Positions 7,955 through 15,348 of a stretch of 64,000 bases of DNA are shown here, in pieces (within the stretch, counting starts at the first letter, position 1; every line of letters begins with the position of its first letter). The translations under genes and the position numbers were made by a program. Below the pieces are notes generated by a model. That model was not told the DNA's origin. It saw only the letters and a list, made by a program, of their open reading frames with translations, and ran no database searches. This DNA is from Vogesella indigofera (GTDB lineage: Bacteria; Pseudomonadota; Gammaproteobacteria; Burkholderiales; Chromobacteriaceae): positions 434,001 through 498,000 of the forward strand of contig NZ_JAQQLA010000004.1 in the NCBI RefSeq assembly GCF_028548395.1, in the 5' to 3' direction.

Positions 7955-9631
7955 GTGCAAATCAATACCAATACGCTGGCCATGCATGCACAGCGGCAAC
8001 TAGAAAAGTCGAGCAACAGCCTGACGCGGACCCTGGCGCGGCTGTCTTCCGGCCTGCGCATCAACAGCGCGATGGACGACGCCGCCGGCCAGGCCAGCGC
8101 CAGCCGCATGGATGCGAAAATCCGCGGCGAGCGCCAGGGCCTGCGCAACGTCACCGACAACGCCTCGATGCTGCAGGTCACCGAAGGCGCGCTGGCCAAG
8201 GTCAGCGACATGCTGCAGCGCATGCGCGAGCTGTCGGTGCAGGCCGCCAACGGCACGCTGAGCAGCCCCGACCGGCAGGCACTGCAGGCGGAAGCCAACC
8301 AGCTGCTGCAGGGCATAGACCAGATCGGGCGCGAGACCGAATTCAACGGCCAGCAGGTGTTTTCGCAATCCACCACCAGCCTCGGCGGCGATACCGACAA
8401 GCGCGCGGTGATGGACGGCCTGCAGCTGGGCTGGCTGGAGGCGTCGGAGCGCCGCATCAAGCAGTTCTACGGTATCCAGGGCGACGGTGCCACCATGACG
8501 GTGAACCTGAATCCGGGCACCCCAGGCGGCACGCTGGCCTCGGTCAGCTACACCGGCACCGATGGCGGCGGCAGGATGCTCGGCGTGGCGCTCAATGTCG
8601 AGATGGCCGACTTCACGCCCGCCAACCTGCCCAACGGCGGCAGCGCCCCGTTCTACAACGACCGCGTGATCGCCCACGAGATGGTGCACGCGGTGATGGG
8701 ACGCAGCATGAACATCACCACGCTGCCGACCTGGTTCATGGAGGGCACCGCCGAATTCATCCACGGCGCCGACGAGCGGCTGGCCGGTGACGTAGCGGCG
8801 GCCGGCAGCGCCGCCGCTCTGGTCGGCGGCACCGCTCTTGGCGCGTGGGCCAGCGACTCGGCCCACTATTCGGTCGCCTACGCCGCCACCCGCTACCTGC
8901 ACCAGCAGGTGAAACAGGCCGGCGGCAGCGGCATCAAGGACGTGATACAAGCGCTGAATGGCGGCGCCACCCTCGATGCCGCCATCAACAGCGCCACCAA
9001 GGGCAACCTGGCCACTAGCGCCGCCTTCATCGCCTCATGGAACACCAATGGCGCCGCCTTCATCGGCAGCATGGACCTGAGCAATACCGACACCGGCGCC
9101 GTCGGCGGCGCCGATGCCGACGGCGGCACGATCCTGACCGCAGAAACGGCGCTGGACGACAACAACGCCTCGCTGTCCGGCGCCAACGTGCTGCAGGGCT
9201 TCAAGCTGGACTTCCCCGACATCGCCGGTGCCACCGGGCAGAACTTCTTCACCGTGCAAAGCGGCAGCAATGCCGGCGACACGCTGCAAGGCTCGGTCGG
9301 CGCGGTGAACGTGGCCTCGCTCGGGTTGCAGGATCTCGATCTCGACAAGCTGGCCAAGTTTGCCATCTTCCACCTCGACCAGGCGCTGGATTACGTCTCG
9401 CAGGAGCGGGCCAAGATCGGCGGCATGATGTCGCGGCTGGACAGTGCCAGCCAGAACCTGCAGAGCTCGACCGAGAACGCCAGCACCGCGCGCTCGCGCA
9501 TCCTGGACGCCGACTACGCGCAGGAAACCGCCAACCAGACGCGGCAAAGCGTGCTGCAGCAGGCCGGCACCGCGATGCTGGCGCAGGCCAACAGCCAGAG
9601 CCAGAACGTGCTACGGCTGTTGCAAGTCTAA
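7955..9631 (+). CDS. Proteolytic flagellin (flagellinolysin-type)
   Basis: A 558-residue flagellin. The N-terminal part (1-140: INTNTLAMHAQRQL, SSGLRINSAMDDAAG, FNGQQVF) and the C-terminal part (about 460-558, ending NSQSQNVLRLLQV) are normal D0/D1 flagellin. The surface-exposed middle is replaced by an inserted gluzincin peptidase domain with HEMVH (241-245) and WFMEGTAEF (260-268, E267 a likely third zinc ligand). Flagellinolysins, known in several phyla, build filaments with thousands of protease sites. Start GTG 7955 follows flagellin N-terminus conservation; the ribosome site is weak. No other flagellar gene is nearby, so it may be an additional filament protein. Peptidase activity is inferred from intact motifs. 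Confidence 0.92.
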   Translation: MQINTNTLAMHAQRQLEKSSNSLTRTLARLSSGLRINSAMDDAAGQASASRMDAKIRGERQGLRNVTDNASMLQVTEGALAKVSDMLQRMRELSVQAANGTLSSPDRQALQAEANQLLQGIDQIGRETEFNGQQVFSQSTTSLGGDTDKRAVMDGLQLGWLEASERRIKQFYGIQGDGATMTVNLNPGTPGGTLASVSYTGTDGGGRMLGVALNVEMADFTPANLPNGGSAPFYNDRVIAHEMVHAVMGRSMNITTLPTWFMEGTAEFIHGADERLAGDVAAAGSAAALVGGTALGAWASDSAHYSVAYAATRYLHQQVKQAGGSGIKDVIQALNGGATLDAAINSATKGNLATSAAFIASWNTNGAAFIGSMDLSNTDTGAVGGADADGGTILTAETALDDNNASLSGANVLQGFKLDFPDIAGATGQNFFTVQSGSNAGDTLQGSVGAVNVASLGLQDLDLDKLAKFAIFHLDQALDYVSQERAKIGGMMSRLDSASQNLQSSTENASTARSRILDADYAQETANQTRQSVLQQAGTAMLAQANSQSQNVLRLLQV

Positions 9632-9781
9632 GCCCAACAAAACCCCTGTTCCTGCGTTGCGTCGTCGCTGTACGGTCTGCGGTGGCGCGCCAAGGCTCAA
9701 GGACGCTGCGGGCTGTTGTTGCCAACGCCAGGCACGTGCCGCCCACGTGCGAATGCGCGGCAGCGCCCCCCCAAAAACAAT

Positions 9782-9810
9782 GCGGCCAACCTTGTCTCAA
9801 GGTTGCCCGC
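9782..9810. terminator. Flagellin terminator from a 12-bp word pair
   Basis: GCGGCCAACCTTG, three bases (tct), then CAAGGTTGCCCGC: the same arrangement as at 7769 but with one mismatch in the right arm. Confidence 0.55.
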
Positions 9811-9861
9811 ATTGGCGTATTCGGTGCGGGTGCCACGACCGGCCGGTCACGGCGAGCAGGC

Positions 9862-9892
9862 AAAAAAAATCCCCTGAGGGTTTCCACAGGGG
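9862..9892 (-). terminator. Minus-strand terminator
   Basis: A CCCCTG-A-GG / CC-A-CAGGGG hairpin is preceded on the plus strand by eight A residues, giving a U-run for a minus-strand transcript. It could end the histidine kinase / response regulator transcript, which stops about 330 bases to the right. Confidence 0.5.
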
Positions 9893-10222
9893 CCAACACG
9901 AGGAAGAAACACCACACCGGCACGGGGCCGACGGATGCTTCGAGGGGCTAACACCACAAAAACCTTTCGGCTTGAGTGCAGCGCACAATTTAAGGCAATT
10001 GCTCTAATTTGTCCACTGCTTTATCAGGGGCTTAGCAGTTACTTGCGCTCTCGCGAGCCAAAGTCAGGCACGGCGAATGTCGCCAAAAAAGCGCCGTCGA
10101 TGCCGATATCAATACGCACGTTTTGGCCAAGTCCACCGCAGGATCACCCACTGATATCTGGTCGCAACAGATCGTGAACAGGTTCTTGGCGACGAGCACG
10201 CCGTGACCGGCGGATCGGCGCC
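9893..10222. other. Intergenic region with a decayed palindromic element
   Basis: No credible gene is seen. The words TTGCGCTCTCGCGAGCC (near 10041) and CAGATCGTGAACAGGTTCTTGG (in two parts, CAGATCGTGAAC and AGGTTCTTGG, near 10167) match the ends of the 140-bp palindromic family, with an unrelated centre. This looks like a degenerate or rearranged copy. Confidence 0.4.
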
Positions 10223-10747
10223 TCAATCGCGCACCGGACGTTTGGCCAGCATGCGCTGCACGCTGCGGCGGTGCATGTTCAGTGCGCGGGCGGTGGCGGA
10301 GACATTGCCGTCGTGTTCGGCCAGCACCCGCTGCAGGTGTTCCCAGCTGACACGCTTCAGCGACATCGGTGCGGCGGGCAGTGCGCGCTCCGGGTCCGCC
10401 GCCACCGTGCCGAGCGCGGCGAGGATTTCGTCGGCGCTGGCCGGCTTGGCCAGGTAGTTGACCGCGCCCAGCTTCACCGCCTCCACCGCGGTGGCGATGC
10501 TGGCGTAGCCGGTCAGCACCAGCAGCCGTGCCTGCGGTGCCGCGGCCAGCAGTTGTGGCAGCAGGCGCAGGCCGCTGTCGCCGTCAAGATTGAGGTCGAG
10601 GATGATCGCCTGTGGCGCACTGGCCACTTCCTGCAACGCGCCGGCAACGTTGGCCGCATGGCGTACAGCATGGCCGCGGCGCTGCAGGCTGCGCGCCAGC
10701 ATCGCGGCGAACACCGCGTCGTCCTCCACCAGCAGGATGTCCATCAT
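10223..10747 (-). CDS. regA: RegA/ActR/PrrA-type response regulator
   Basis: 174 residues: a receiver domain (1-120) with acidic pocket VEDD and phospho-acceptor D51 in IILDLNLDGDSG, then a proline/alanine linker and a Fis-type helix-turn-helix (HDGNVSATARALNMHRRSVQRML) given here in two parts, HDGNVSATARALNM and HRRSVQRML. That helix-turn-helix is very characteristic of the RegA/PrrA/ActR family. These regulators control photosynthesis, respiration, nitrogen and carbon fixation genes in response to redox state. The start ATG 10747 overlaps the kinase stop codon (ATGA), so the pair is translationally coupled. Targets are unknown; anaerobic genes in this window are plausible ones. Confidence 0.85.
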   Translation of the reverse strand: MMDILLVEDDAVFAAMLARSLQRRGHAVRHAANVAGALQEVASAPQAIILDLNLDGDSGLRLLPQLLAAAPQARLLVLTGYASIATAVEAVKLGAVNYLAKPASADEILAALGTVAADPERALPAAPMSLKRVSWEHLQRVLAEHDGNVSATARALNMHRRSVQRMLAKRPVRD

Positions 10748-11988
10748 GCCTCGCCCTCCAGCGGCAGCCGCAGCGTGGCGCATACGCCACCGGCGGCATC
10801 GTTTTCCAGCCGCAACTCACCCCCCAGATGCGACAGCGTCACGTGCGACAGCATCACGCCAAGACCGAGGCCGGCCGGCTTGTCGCTGTCCAGCGGCGCC
10901 AGCCCGGCGCGTGCCAGCTGCGCGTCGCTAAGGCGGCCGCGACGGTTGCGGATGCGCAGTTGCAGCTGCCCGGCGGCGATGGCGGCGCTGAGCTCCACCT
11001 CGCCGCCCCCGGCATCCGCCGCATTGTTGAGCAGGTTGCACAGCGCCGGCCAGAAGCGCGGGTCCGGCGCCATCAGCGGCCCGCCGTACAGCAGGCCGTC
11101 GCGCTGCAGCCGCACCCCCGGCCGCGTCGCCTGCCAGCCCTGCAGCTGCTGCGCCAGCGCATCGCCGATCGGCTGCGGCGGTGGCCGGCTTTCGGCGCCG
11201 GCCTTCAGCTGTACCAGCGCCTGGCGGCACAGCGCCAGCTGCTGCCGCATCAGCTGCAGATCGGGCTGCAGCGCGGCATCGGCGGCGTGGCTGGCGCACA
11301 GCTCGTCGCACAGCAGGGTCAGCGTGTTGAGCGGCGTCGACAGGCTATGCGCGGTGCCGGCCGCCTGCACGCCCAGCGCCACCAGCTGCTCGTCGCGCAG
11401 CTGCGCCTCGCGCGCCTGCGCCAGCGCCGCCTCGCGCTGCGCCAGTTGCCGCGCCAGCGACGACACGAAGGTGGTCAGCAACAGCACCGACACCGCGAAG
11501 GTCAGCCACATGCCGACCAGATGCAGACGGAAGGCGTAGGCGGCATCGTCGCCGGCCAGCGGCCACGACAGGTGCCAGCCAAACAGCAGCGCGTAGCCGC
11601 CCAGGCTCAGCAGTGCCAGCAGCCACGCCTGGCGCGGCGGCAACAGCAATGCCGCCAGCAGCACCGGCGGCAGGTACAGCGAGGCCAGCGGGTTGGCGGC
11701 GCCGCCGCTGAAGGCCAGCACCTCGGAGAGCACCAGCACGTCACCGAACAGACCCAGCGCCAGCTGCGAGCGTGGCGGCAGCGGCCAGTGCCGCAGCGCG
11801 AAGTTGAGCAGCGCCAGCGTCGCCAGCGCCTGCGCCAGCAGCAGCCACGGCAGCCGCAGCGCCAGCAATGCGGCCAGTGCCAGCGCCAGCAACGCCGCGC
11901 CCAGCATCAGCCAGCGCAGGCGGCGCACCGCCTGCGCCACCTGGCCGAGGTTGGCCGCAAACAGCGCCGGAAAAGTGGAAGTCATCAT
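10744..11988 (-). CDS. regB: RegB/PrrB-type redox sensor histidine kinase
   Basis: 414 residues with about six N-terminal membrane segments (20-180) and a cytoplasmic kinase core. GGAANPL at 95-101 matches the quinone-binding GGxxNPF heptapeptide of RegB. H214 lies in AHSLSTPLNTL. C254 in LALCRQAL aligns with the redox-active cysteine of RegB. The N-box is LCNLLNNAADAG and the G-box GLGLGVML. The residue after the phospho-acceptor histidine is serine, not the usual glutamate, which is odd for this family. It should sense quinone-pool redox state and phosphorylate RegA. The gene forms an operon with the regulator. Confidence 0.82.
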   Translation of the reverse strand: MMTSTFPALFAANLGQVAQAVRRLRWLMLGAALLALALAALLALRLPWLLLAQALATLALLNFALRHWPLPPRSQLALGLFGDVLVLSEVLAFSGGAANPLASLYLPPVLLAALLLPPRQAWLLALLSLGGYALLFGWHLSWPLAGDDAAYAFRLHLVGMWLTFAVSVLLLTTFVSSLARQLAQREAALAQAREAQLRDEQLVALGVQAAGTAHSLSTPLNTLTLLCDELCASHAADAALQPDLQLMRQQLALCRQALVQLKAGAESRPPPQPIGDALAQQLQGWQATRPGVRLQRDGLLYGGPLMAPDPRFWPALCNLLNNAADAGGGEVELSAAIAAGQLQLRIRNRRGRLSDAQLARAGLAPLDSDKPAGLGLGVMLSHVTLSHLGGELRLENDAAGGVCATLRLPLEGEA

Positions 11989-12120
11989 GGCGGCTACTTT
12001 AGCATCGCCGTCGCCGCGCGCGGCAGGCTGCGACGATTTGTCGCAGCGGCCGGTCCCGCCTTTTGCCGGGCACAGGCTTGACAGAAAAAAAACGGGCGGC
12101 TAATATGCGCCGCTCTTGTC

Positions 12121-12205
12121 GGGGGGATTCCCGAGCGGTCAAAGGGATCAGACTGTAAATCTGACGGCTCAGCCTTCGAAGGTTCGAATCCTTCTCCCCC
12201 CACCA
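12121..12205 (+). tRNA. tRNA-Tyr (GTA)
   Basis: An 85-nt class II tRNA with a long variable arm. Acceptor GGGGGGA pairs with TCCCCCC, the CCA end is encoded, and the anticodon loop CTGTAAA reads GTA. Confidence 0.96.
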
Positions 12206-12217
12206 CAAGACTCATCA

Positions 12218-12250
12218 AAGCCCTGCGCCCCGCGTCAGGGCTTTTTTGTT
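12218..12250 (+). terminator. Rho-independent terminator after tRNA-Tyr
   Basis: AAGCCCTG, a ten-base loop, CAGGGCTT and a T-run. Confidence 0.8.
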
Positions 12251-12414
12251 TGCCGGCGCCACCAGCCCGCGGCCGCAAAAAAAGCCGCCCGCTGCTGCGG
12301 ACGGCCACTTCCAGTTCGCCGGCGAAGACGCCTCCCCGCCACTTCTGACTATAGCCAATGGCCGGCGGCAGCGGAATGCGGCATCTTGTCGCAGCCTGTC
12401 CTGTCCCGCCGTAC

Positions 12415-13410
12415 TCAGCCCAGCCGCGCCAGCACCGCATCGCAAAACGCCGCCGTACTCGCGTCCCCGCCGAGATCGGGCGTGGCGATGCCGTCGGCCA
12501 GCGTGCGCCGTACCGCCTGCTCCAGCGTTGCGGCCAAGGTTGGCCGCGCCCACCAGTGGCGCAACAGCAGCGCCAGCGACAGCAGCGCCGCCACCGGGTT
12601 GGCGATGCCACGGCCGGCGATGTCCGGTGCCGAGCCGTGCACCGGCTCGGCAATCGCCGCCTCGGCACCCAGGTTCAGCGACGCCGCCACCCCCAGCCCG
12701 CCGCCGAACGCTGCCGCCAGATCGGACAGGATGTCGCCGTACAGATTGGGCGCCAGCAGCACGTCGAAAGCTTGCGGCGCCTGCGCCAGCTTCAGCGCGG
12801 CGGTGTCGACCAGCAGCTCGTCCACCGCGATCTGCGGATAGGCACTGGCCACTTCGCGCGCAGCGTCGCGGAACAGGCCGTCGGTGAGCGGCATGATGTT
12901 GGCCTTGTGCACGATGGTCACACGCCGGCGGCCACCGTCCTGCGCCAGGCGGAACGCCGTTTCGGCGACGCGGCGCGAAGCGGCACGGGTGATGCGCTTG
13001 ATGGCGGTGGCGGTATCGCCGTCGGACTGTTCCTCGCCGACGTAGAGGTCTTCGGTGTTCTCGCGCACGATCAAGAGGTCGATGCCCCCGGTCGCGCCGC
13101 TGCCGGGCAGGCTCAGGGTTGGCCGCACATTGGCGTGGCAACCCAGCTCGCGCCGCAGCTGCACGATGGGCGAGCGGTAACCGGTCACTGGATACGCCGG
13201 CGAGCTGACCGCGCCGAACAGCACCGCACCGCAGTCGCGCGCCGCCGCCAGCGTGGCCGCCGGCAGTGCCGTGCCCTGCTGCCGGAAGGTGTCCCAGCCG
13301 GCCTCGGCCTCAATGATCTGCACCGCCGGTAGCAGCCGGCGCAAGACCCGTACCACCTGCGGCACCACTTCGCGGCCGATGCCATCGCCGCTGATCACGC
13401 ATAGTTTCAT
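12415..13410 (-). CDS. Isocitrate/isopropylmalate-family dehydrogenase
   Basis: A 331-residue beta-decarboxylating dehydrogenase. It has GDGIGREV near the start, substrate-phosphate/carboxylate loop sequence SPIVQLRRELGCHANVRP, VRENTEDLYVGEE near 123, the catalytic lysine in VHKANIMPLTDGLF, the metal-binding aspartates in NLYGDILSDLAAAFGG, and HGSAPDIAGRGIANP. The VRENTEDLY signature suggests NAD-dependent isocitrate or homoisocitrate type rather than leucine-pathway LeuB, and there are no leu genes nearby. Start ATG 13410 is supported by GGAG eight bases upstream. The precise substrate is undecided. The 12-bp word occurs inside the gene as a near-perfect palindrome at 12530. Confidence 0.8.
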   Translation of the reverse strand: MKLCVISGDGIGREVVPQVVRVLRRLLPAVQIIEAEAGWDTFRQQGTALPAATLAAARDCGAVLFGAVSSPAYPVTGYRSPIVQLRRELGCHANVRPTLSLPGSGATGGIDLLIVRENTEDLYVGEEQSDGDTATAIKRITRAASRRVAETAFRLAQDGGRRRVTIVHKANIMPLTDGLFRDAAREVASAYPQIAVDELLVDTAALKLAQAPQAFDVLLAPNLYGDILSDLAAAFGGGLGVAASLNLGAEAAIAEPVHGSAPDIAGRGIANPVAALLSLALLLRHWWARPTLAATLEQAVRRTLADGIATPDLGGDASTAAFCDAVLARLG

Positions 13411-13664
13411 CTTCTGCTCCCGCTCTGTGTCGTCTGCTTGTTGTTGCATGGCAACATATCGCGCCGCCCGGCACAGGGCAAGTGGCGCCGCCACAGCGGC
13501 CGGCAAGCGCGCCACAGCGGGCTATTCGAGAACGGATATCATTCTATCCCCTGATATAAATCAAAAAAGCAATAAAGACAGAACCTTTACATCCAAGCAG
13601 TTATTTGGAAGTCGGGTTAGAATACGCGCTTGTTGAATTTGCCCGTTTGATAAAGACGACACTC

Positions 13665-14444
13665 ATGGCTACTCTTTCCTCCGAAACCGTCCTGTCCGTT
13701 CATCACTGGAACGACACCCTGTTCAGCTTCACCTGCACCCGCGATCCGGGTCTGCGTTTCATCAACGGCCAGTTCGTGATGATCGGTCTGGAAGTGAACG
13801 GCAAACCGCTGATCCGTGCCTACTCGGTGGCCAGCGCCAACTGGGAAGAGCACCTTGAGTTCTACTCGATCAAGGTGCCGAACGGCCCGCTGACCTCGCG
13901 TCTGCAGAACATTCAGCCGGGCGACAAGGTGGTGATCTCCGGCAAGCCGACCGGCACTCTGGTGCAGGACAACCTGCTGCCGGACGCCAAGAACCTGTAC
14001 CTGCTGTCCACCGGCACCGGCCTCGCCCCGTTCATGTCCATCATCAAGGACCCGGACGTGTACGACCGCTACGAAAAAATCGTGCTGATCCACGGCGTAC
14101 GCTGGGTCAGCGAGCTGGGCTACCAGGACTACATCACCAAGGAACTGGCCGAGCACGAGTTCCTGGGCGAGATGATCCGCGAAAAGCTGATCTACTACCC
14201 GACCGTGACGCGCGAACCGTTCCGCAACCAGGGCCGTCTGACCGACCTGATCCTCAACGGCAAGCTGGCCAGCGACATCGGCCTGCCGCAGCTGAATCCG
14301 CAGACCGACCGCGCCCTGCTGTGCGGCAGCCCGGCGATGCTGGAAGACACCTGCAAAATGCTGGACAGCCTCGGCTTTGTCGAATCGCCACGCATGGGCG
14401 AACCAGGCCACTACGCCATCGAACGCGCCTTCGTCGAAAAATAA
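13665..14444 (+). CDS. fpr: Ferredoxin--NADP reductase
   Basis: A 259-residue FAD protein of the bacterial Fpr group. FAD binding is shown by RAYSVASANWEEHLEF near 52-67 (the RxYS motif), then GPLTSRLQ. NADP binding is shown by LLSTGTGLAPFMSI (near 112-125) and HGVRWVSELGYQ. The C-terminus ends AFVEK, the kind of tail seen in Azotobacter and Pseudomonas Fpr. It moves electrons between NADPH and ferredoxin or flavodoxin, often during oxidative stress. ATG 13665 fits the family N-terminus. It is monocistronic with a strong terminator. Confidence 0.92.
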   Translation: MATLSSETVLSVHHWNDTLFSFTCTRDPGLRFINGQFVMIGLEVNGKPLIRAYSVASANWEEHLEFYSIKVPNGPLTSRLQNIQPGDKVVISGKPTGTLVQDNLLPDAKNLYLLSTGTGLAPFMSIIKDPDVYDRYEKIVLIHGVRWVSELGYQDYITKELAEHEFLGEMIREKLIYYPTVTREPFRNQGRLTDLILNGKLASDIGLPQLNPQTDRALLCGSPAMLEDTCKMLDSLGFVESPRMGEPGHYAIERAFVEK

Positions 14445-14475
14445 GGTCCGCCGTGCCGCTTGCGGCCAGCCTGTC

Positions 14476-14508
14476 ACACCCCGCCGCGTGCGGGGTGTTT
14501 TGCTTTTG
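14476..14508 (+). terminator. Rho-independent terminator after fpr
   Basis: ACACCCCGC / GCGGGGTGT stem with a five-base loop and a TTTTGCTTTT tail. Confidence 0.85.
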
Positions 14509-14682
14509 GCGCCCACCCCGCATGTATTGGCGCGCCGGACATGGCGTGGTGCCCGGCCGTGCCCTTCAGCGGCCCCGGCAGCCATGAGCGTGCCGATTGT
14601 GGATAACTTGCAGCGCAGGCCCGCCGCTGTGGATAAGCCGGTGCACGCGGCAAACCCCGCCATGCGACCGCCGGACGGGCGC

Positions 14683-14762
14683 GGGTAAACGGGTAAACGG
14701 GTAAACGGGTAAACGGGTAAACGGGTAAACGGGTAAACGGGTAAACGGGTAAACGGGTAAAC
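14683..14762. repeat. Tandem repeat, 10 x GGGTAAAC
   Basis: Ten uninterrupted identical 8-bp units between fpr and tRNA-Pro, with no gene around it. A unit length that is not a multiple of three and perfect identity point to slippage-prone, recent expansion. Confidence 0.95.
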
Positions 14763-14891
14763 GGCGGCAGGATAAGGAAGCCGTGCGGCCAACCTTGGGC
14801 GTTTTAACAGCGGCGTGGGCGGCGCTGTGCGGTGCGCCATACACCGGTGCCGGTATACGGCAAGACGGGAAAGACGGCGCGGAAACGACAA

Positions 14892-14962
14892 CGGCCCGCC
14901 AGACTGTTCTGGCGGGCCGCAGAATACGCGAAAGCCAGTTATCACGAGGATAACTGGCTTTC
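14892..14962 (-). terminator. Two hairpins downstream of tRNA-Pro
   Basis: Stem 14930-14962 (GAAAGCCAGTTATC and its complement, five-base loop) and stem 14892-14919 (CGGCCCGCCAGA and its complement, four-base loop) follow the tRNA on the minus strand; either could stop or process its transcript. Confidence 0.6.
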
Positions 14963-14966
14963 ATGT

Positions 14967-15043
14967 TGGTCGGAGTACAAGGATTCGAACCTTGGACCTC
15001 CTGCTCCCAAAGCAGGCGCACTACCGGGCTGTGCTACACTCCG
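14967..15043 (-). tRNA. tRNA-Pro (TGG)
   Basis: A 77-nt cloverleaf on the minus strand with encoded CCA. Acceptor CGGAGTG pairs with TACTCCG, the T-loop is GGTTCGAATCC, and anticodon loop TTTGGGA reads TGG. Confidence 0.95.
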
Positions 15044-15128
15044 TCACTTCCGAAGAAGTGGAGCAAATTATAAGTAACGCTCCCCGTCCTGTCAAGCCAT
15101 TCTCCGAGAAAAAATACGGCCACGCCAT

Positions 15129-15260
15129 TCAGCGCCGCGAGCGCTCCCGCGCGCGCAACAGGAAGCGGTCCAGCACCGGGGTGCAGTCGAGCAGGTGCGC
15201 GGCGCCGGGCTGCGGGTGGTAGATGCGGGCAGAGAGTCCGATTTTCAGTGGTGTCGTCAT
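15129..15260 (-). pseudogene. Possible remnant of a class I glutamine amidotransferase (PuuD-like)
   Basis: A 43-codon frame starts at ATG 15260. Its first residues, TTPLKIGLSARIYHPQPGA, look like the N-terminus of gamma-glutamyl-GABA hydrolase-type glutamine amidotransferases. The rest, LLDCTPVLDRFLLRARERS, resembles the C-terminal end of the same family. The catalytic middle is missing. I read this as an internal deletion joining the two ends, but the match is from memory and short. A copy of the 12-bp word abuts the start codon (15261). Confidence 0.35.
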
Positions 15261-15348
15261 GCGGCCAACCTTTCACGCTCAGGATGCTGGCGGCCAGTCC
15301 GTCAGCCTGTAGCAGACAGACGCCGCCGGCAGGCGATTGGTTCGCCGC

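Noticed and set aside
14683-14762. Possible CRISPR array
   Set aside because: The 8-bp units are contiguous with no spacers, and there are no cas genes.
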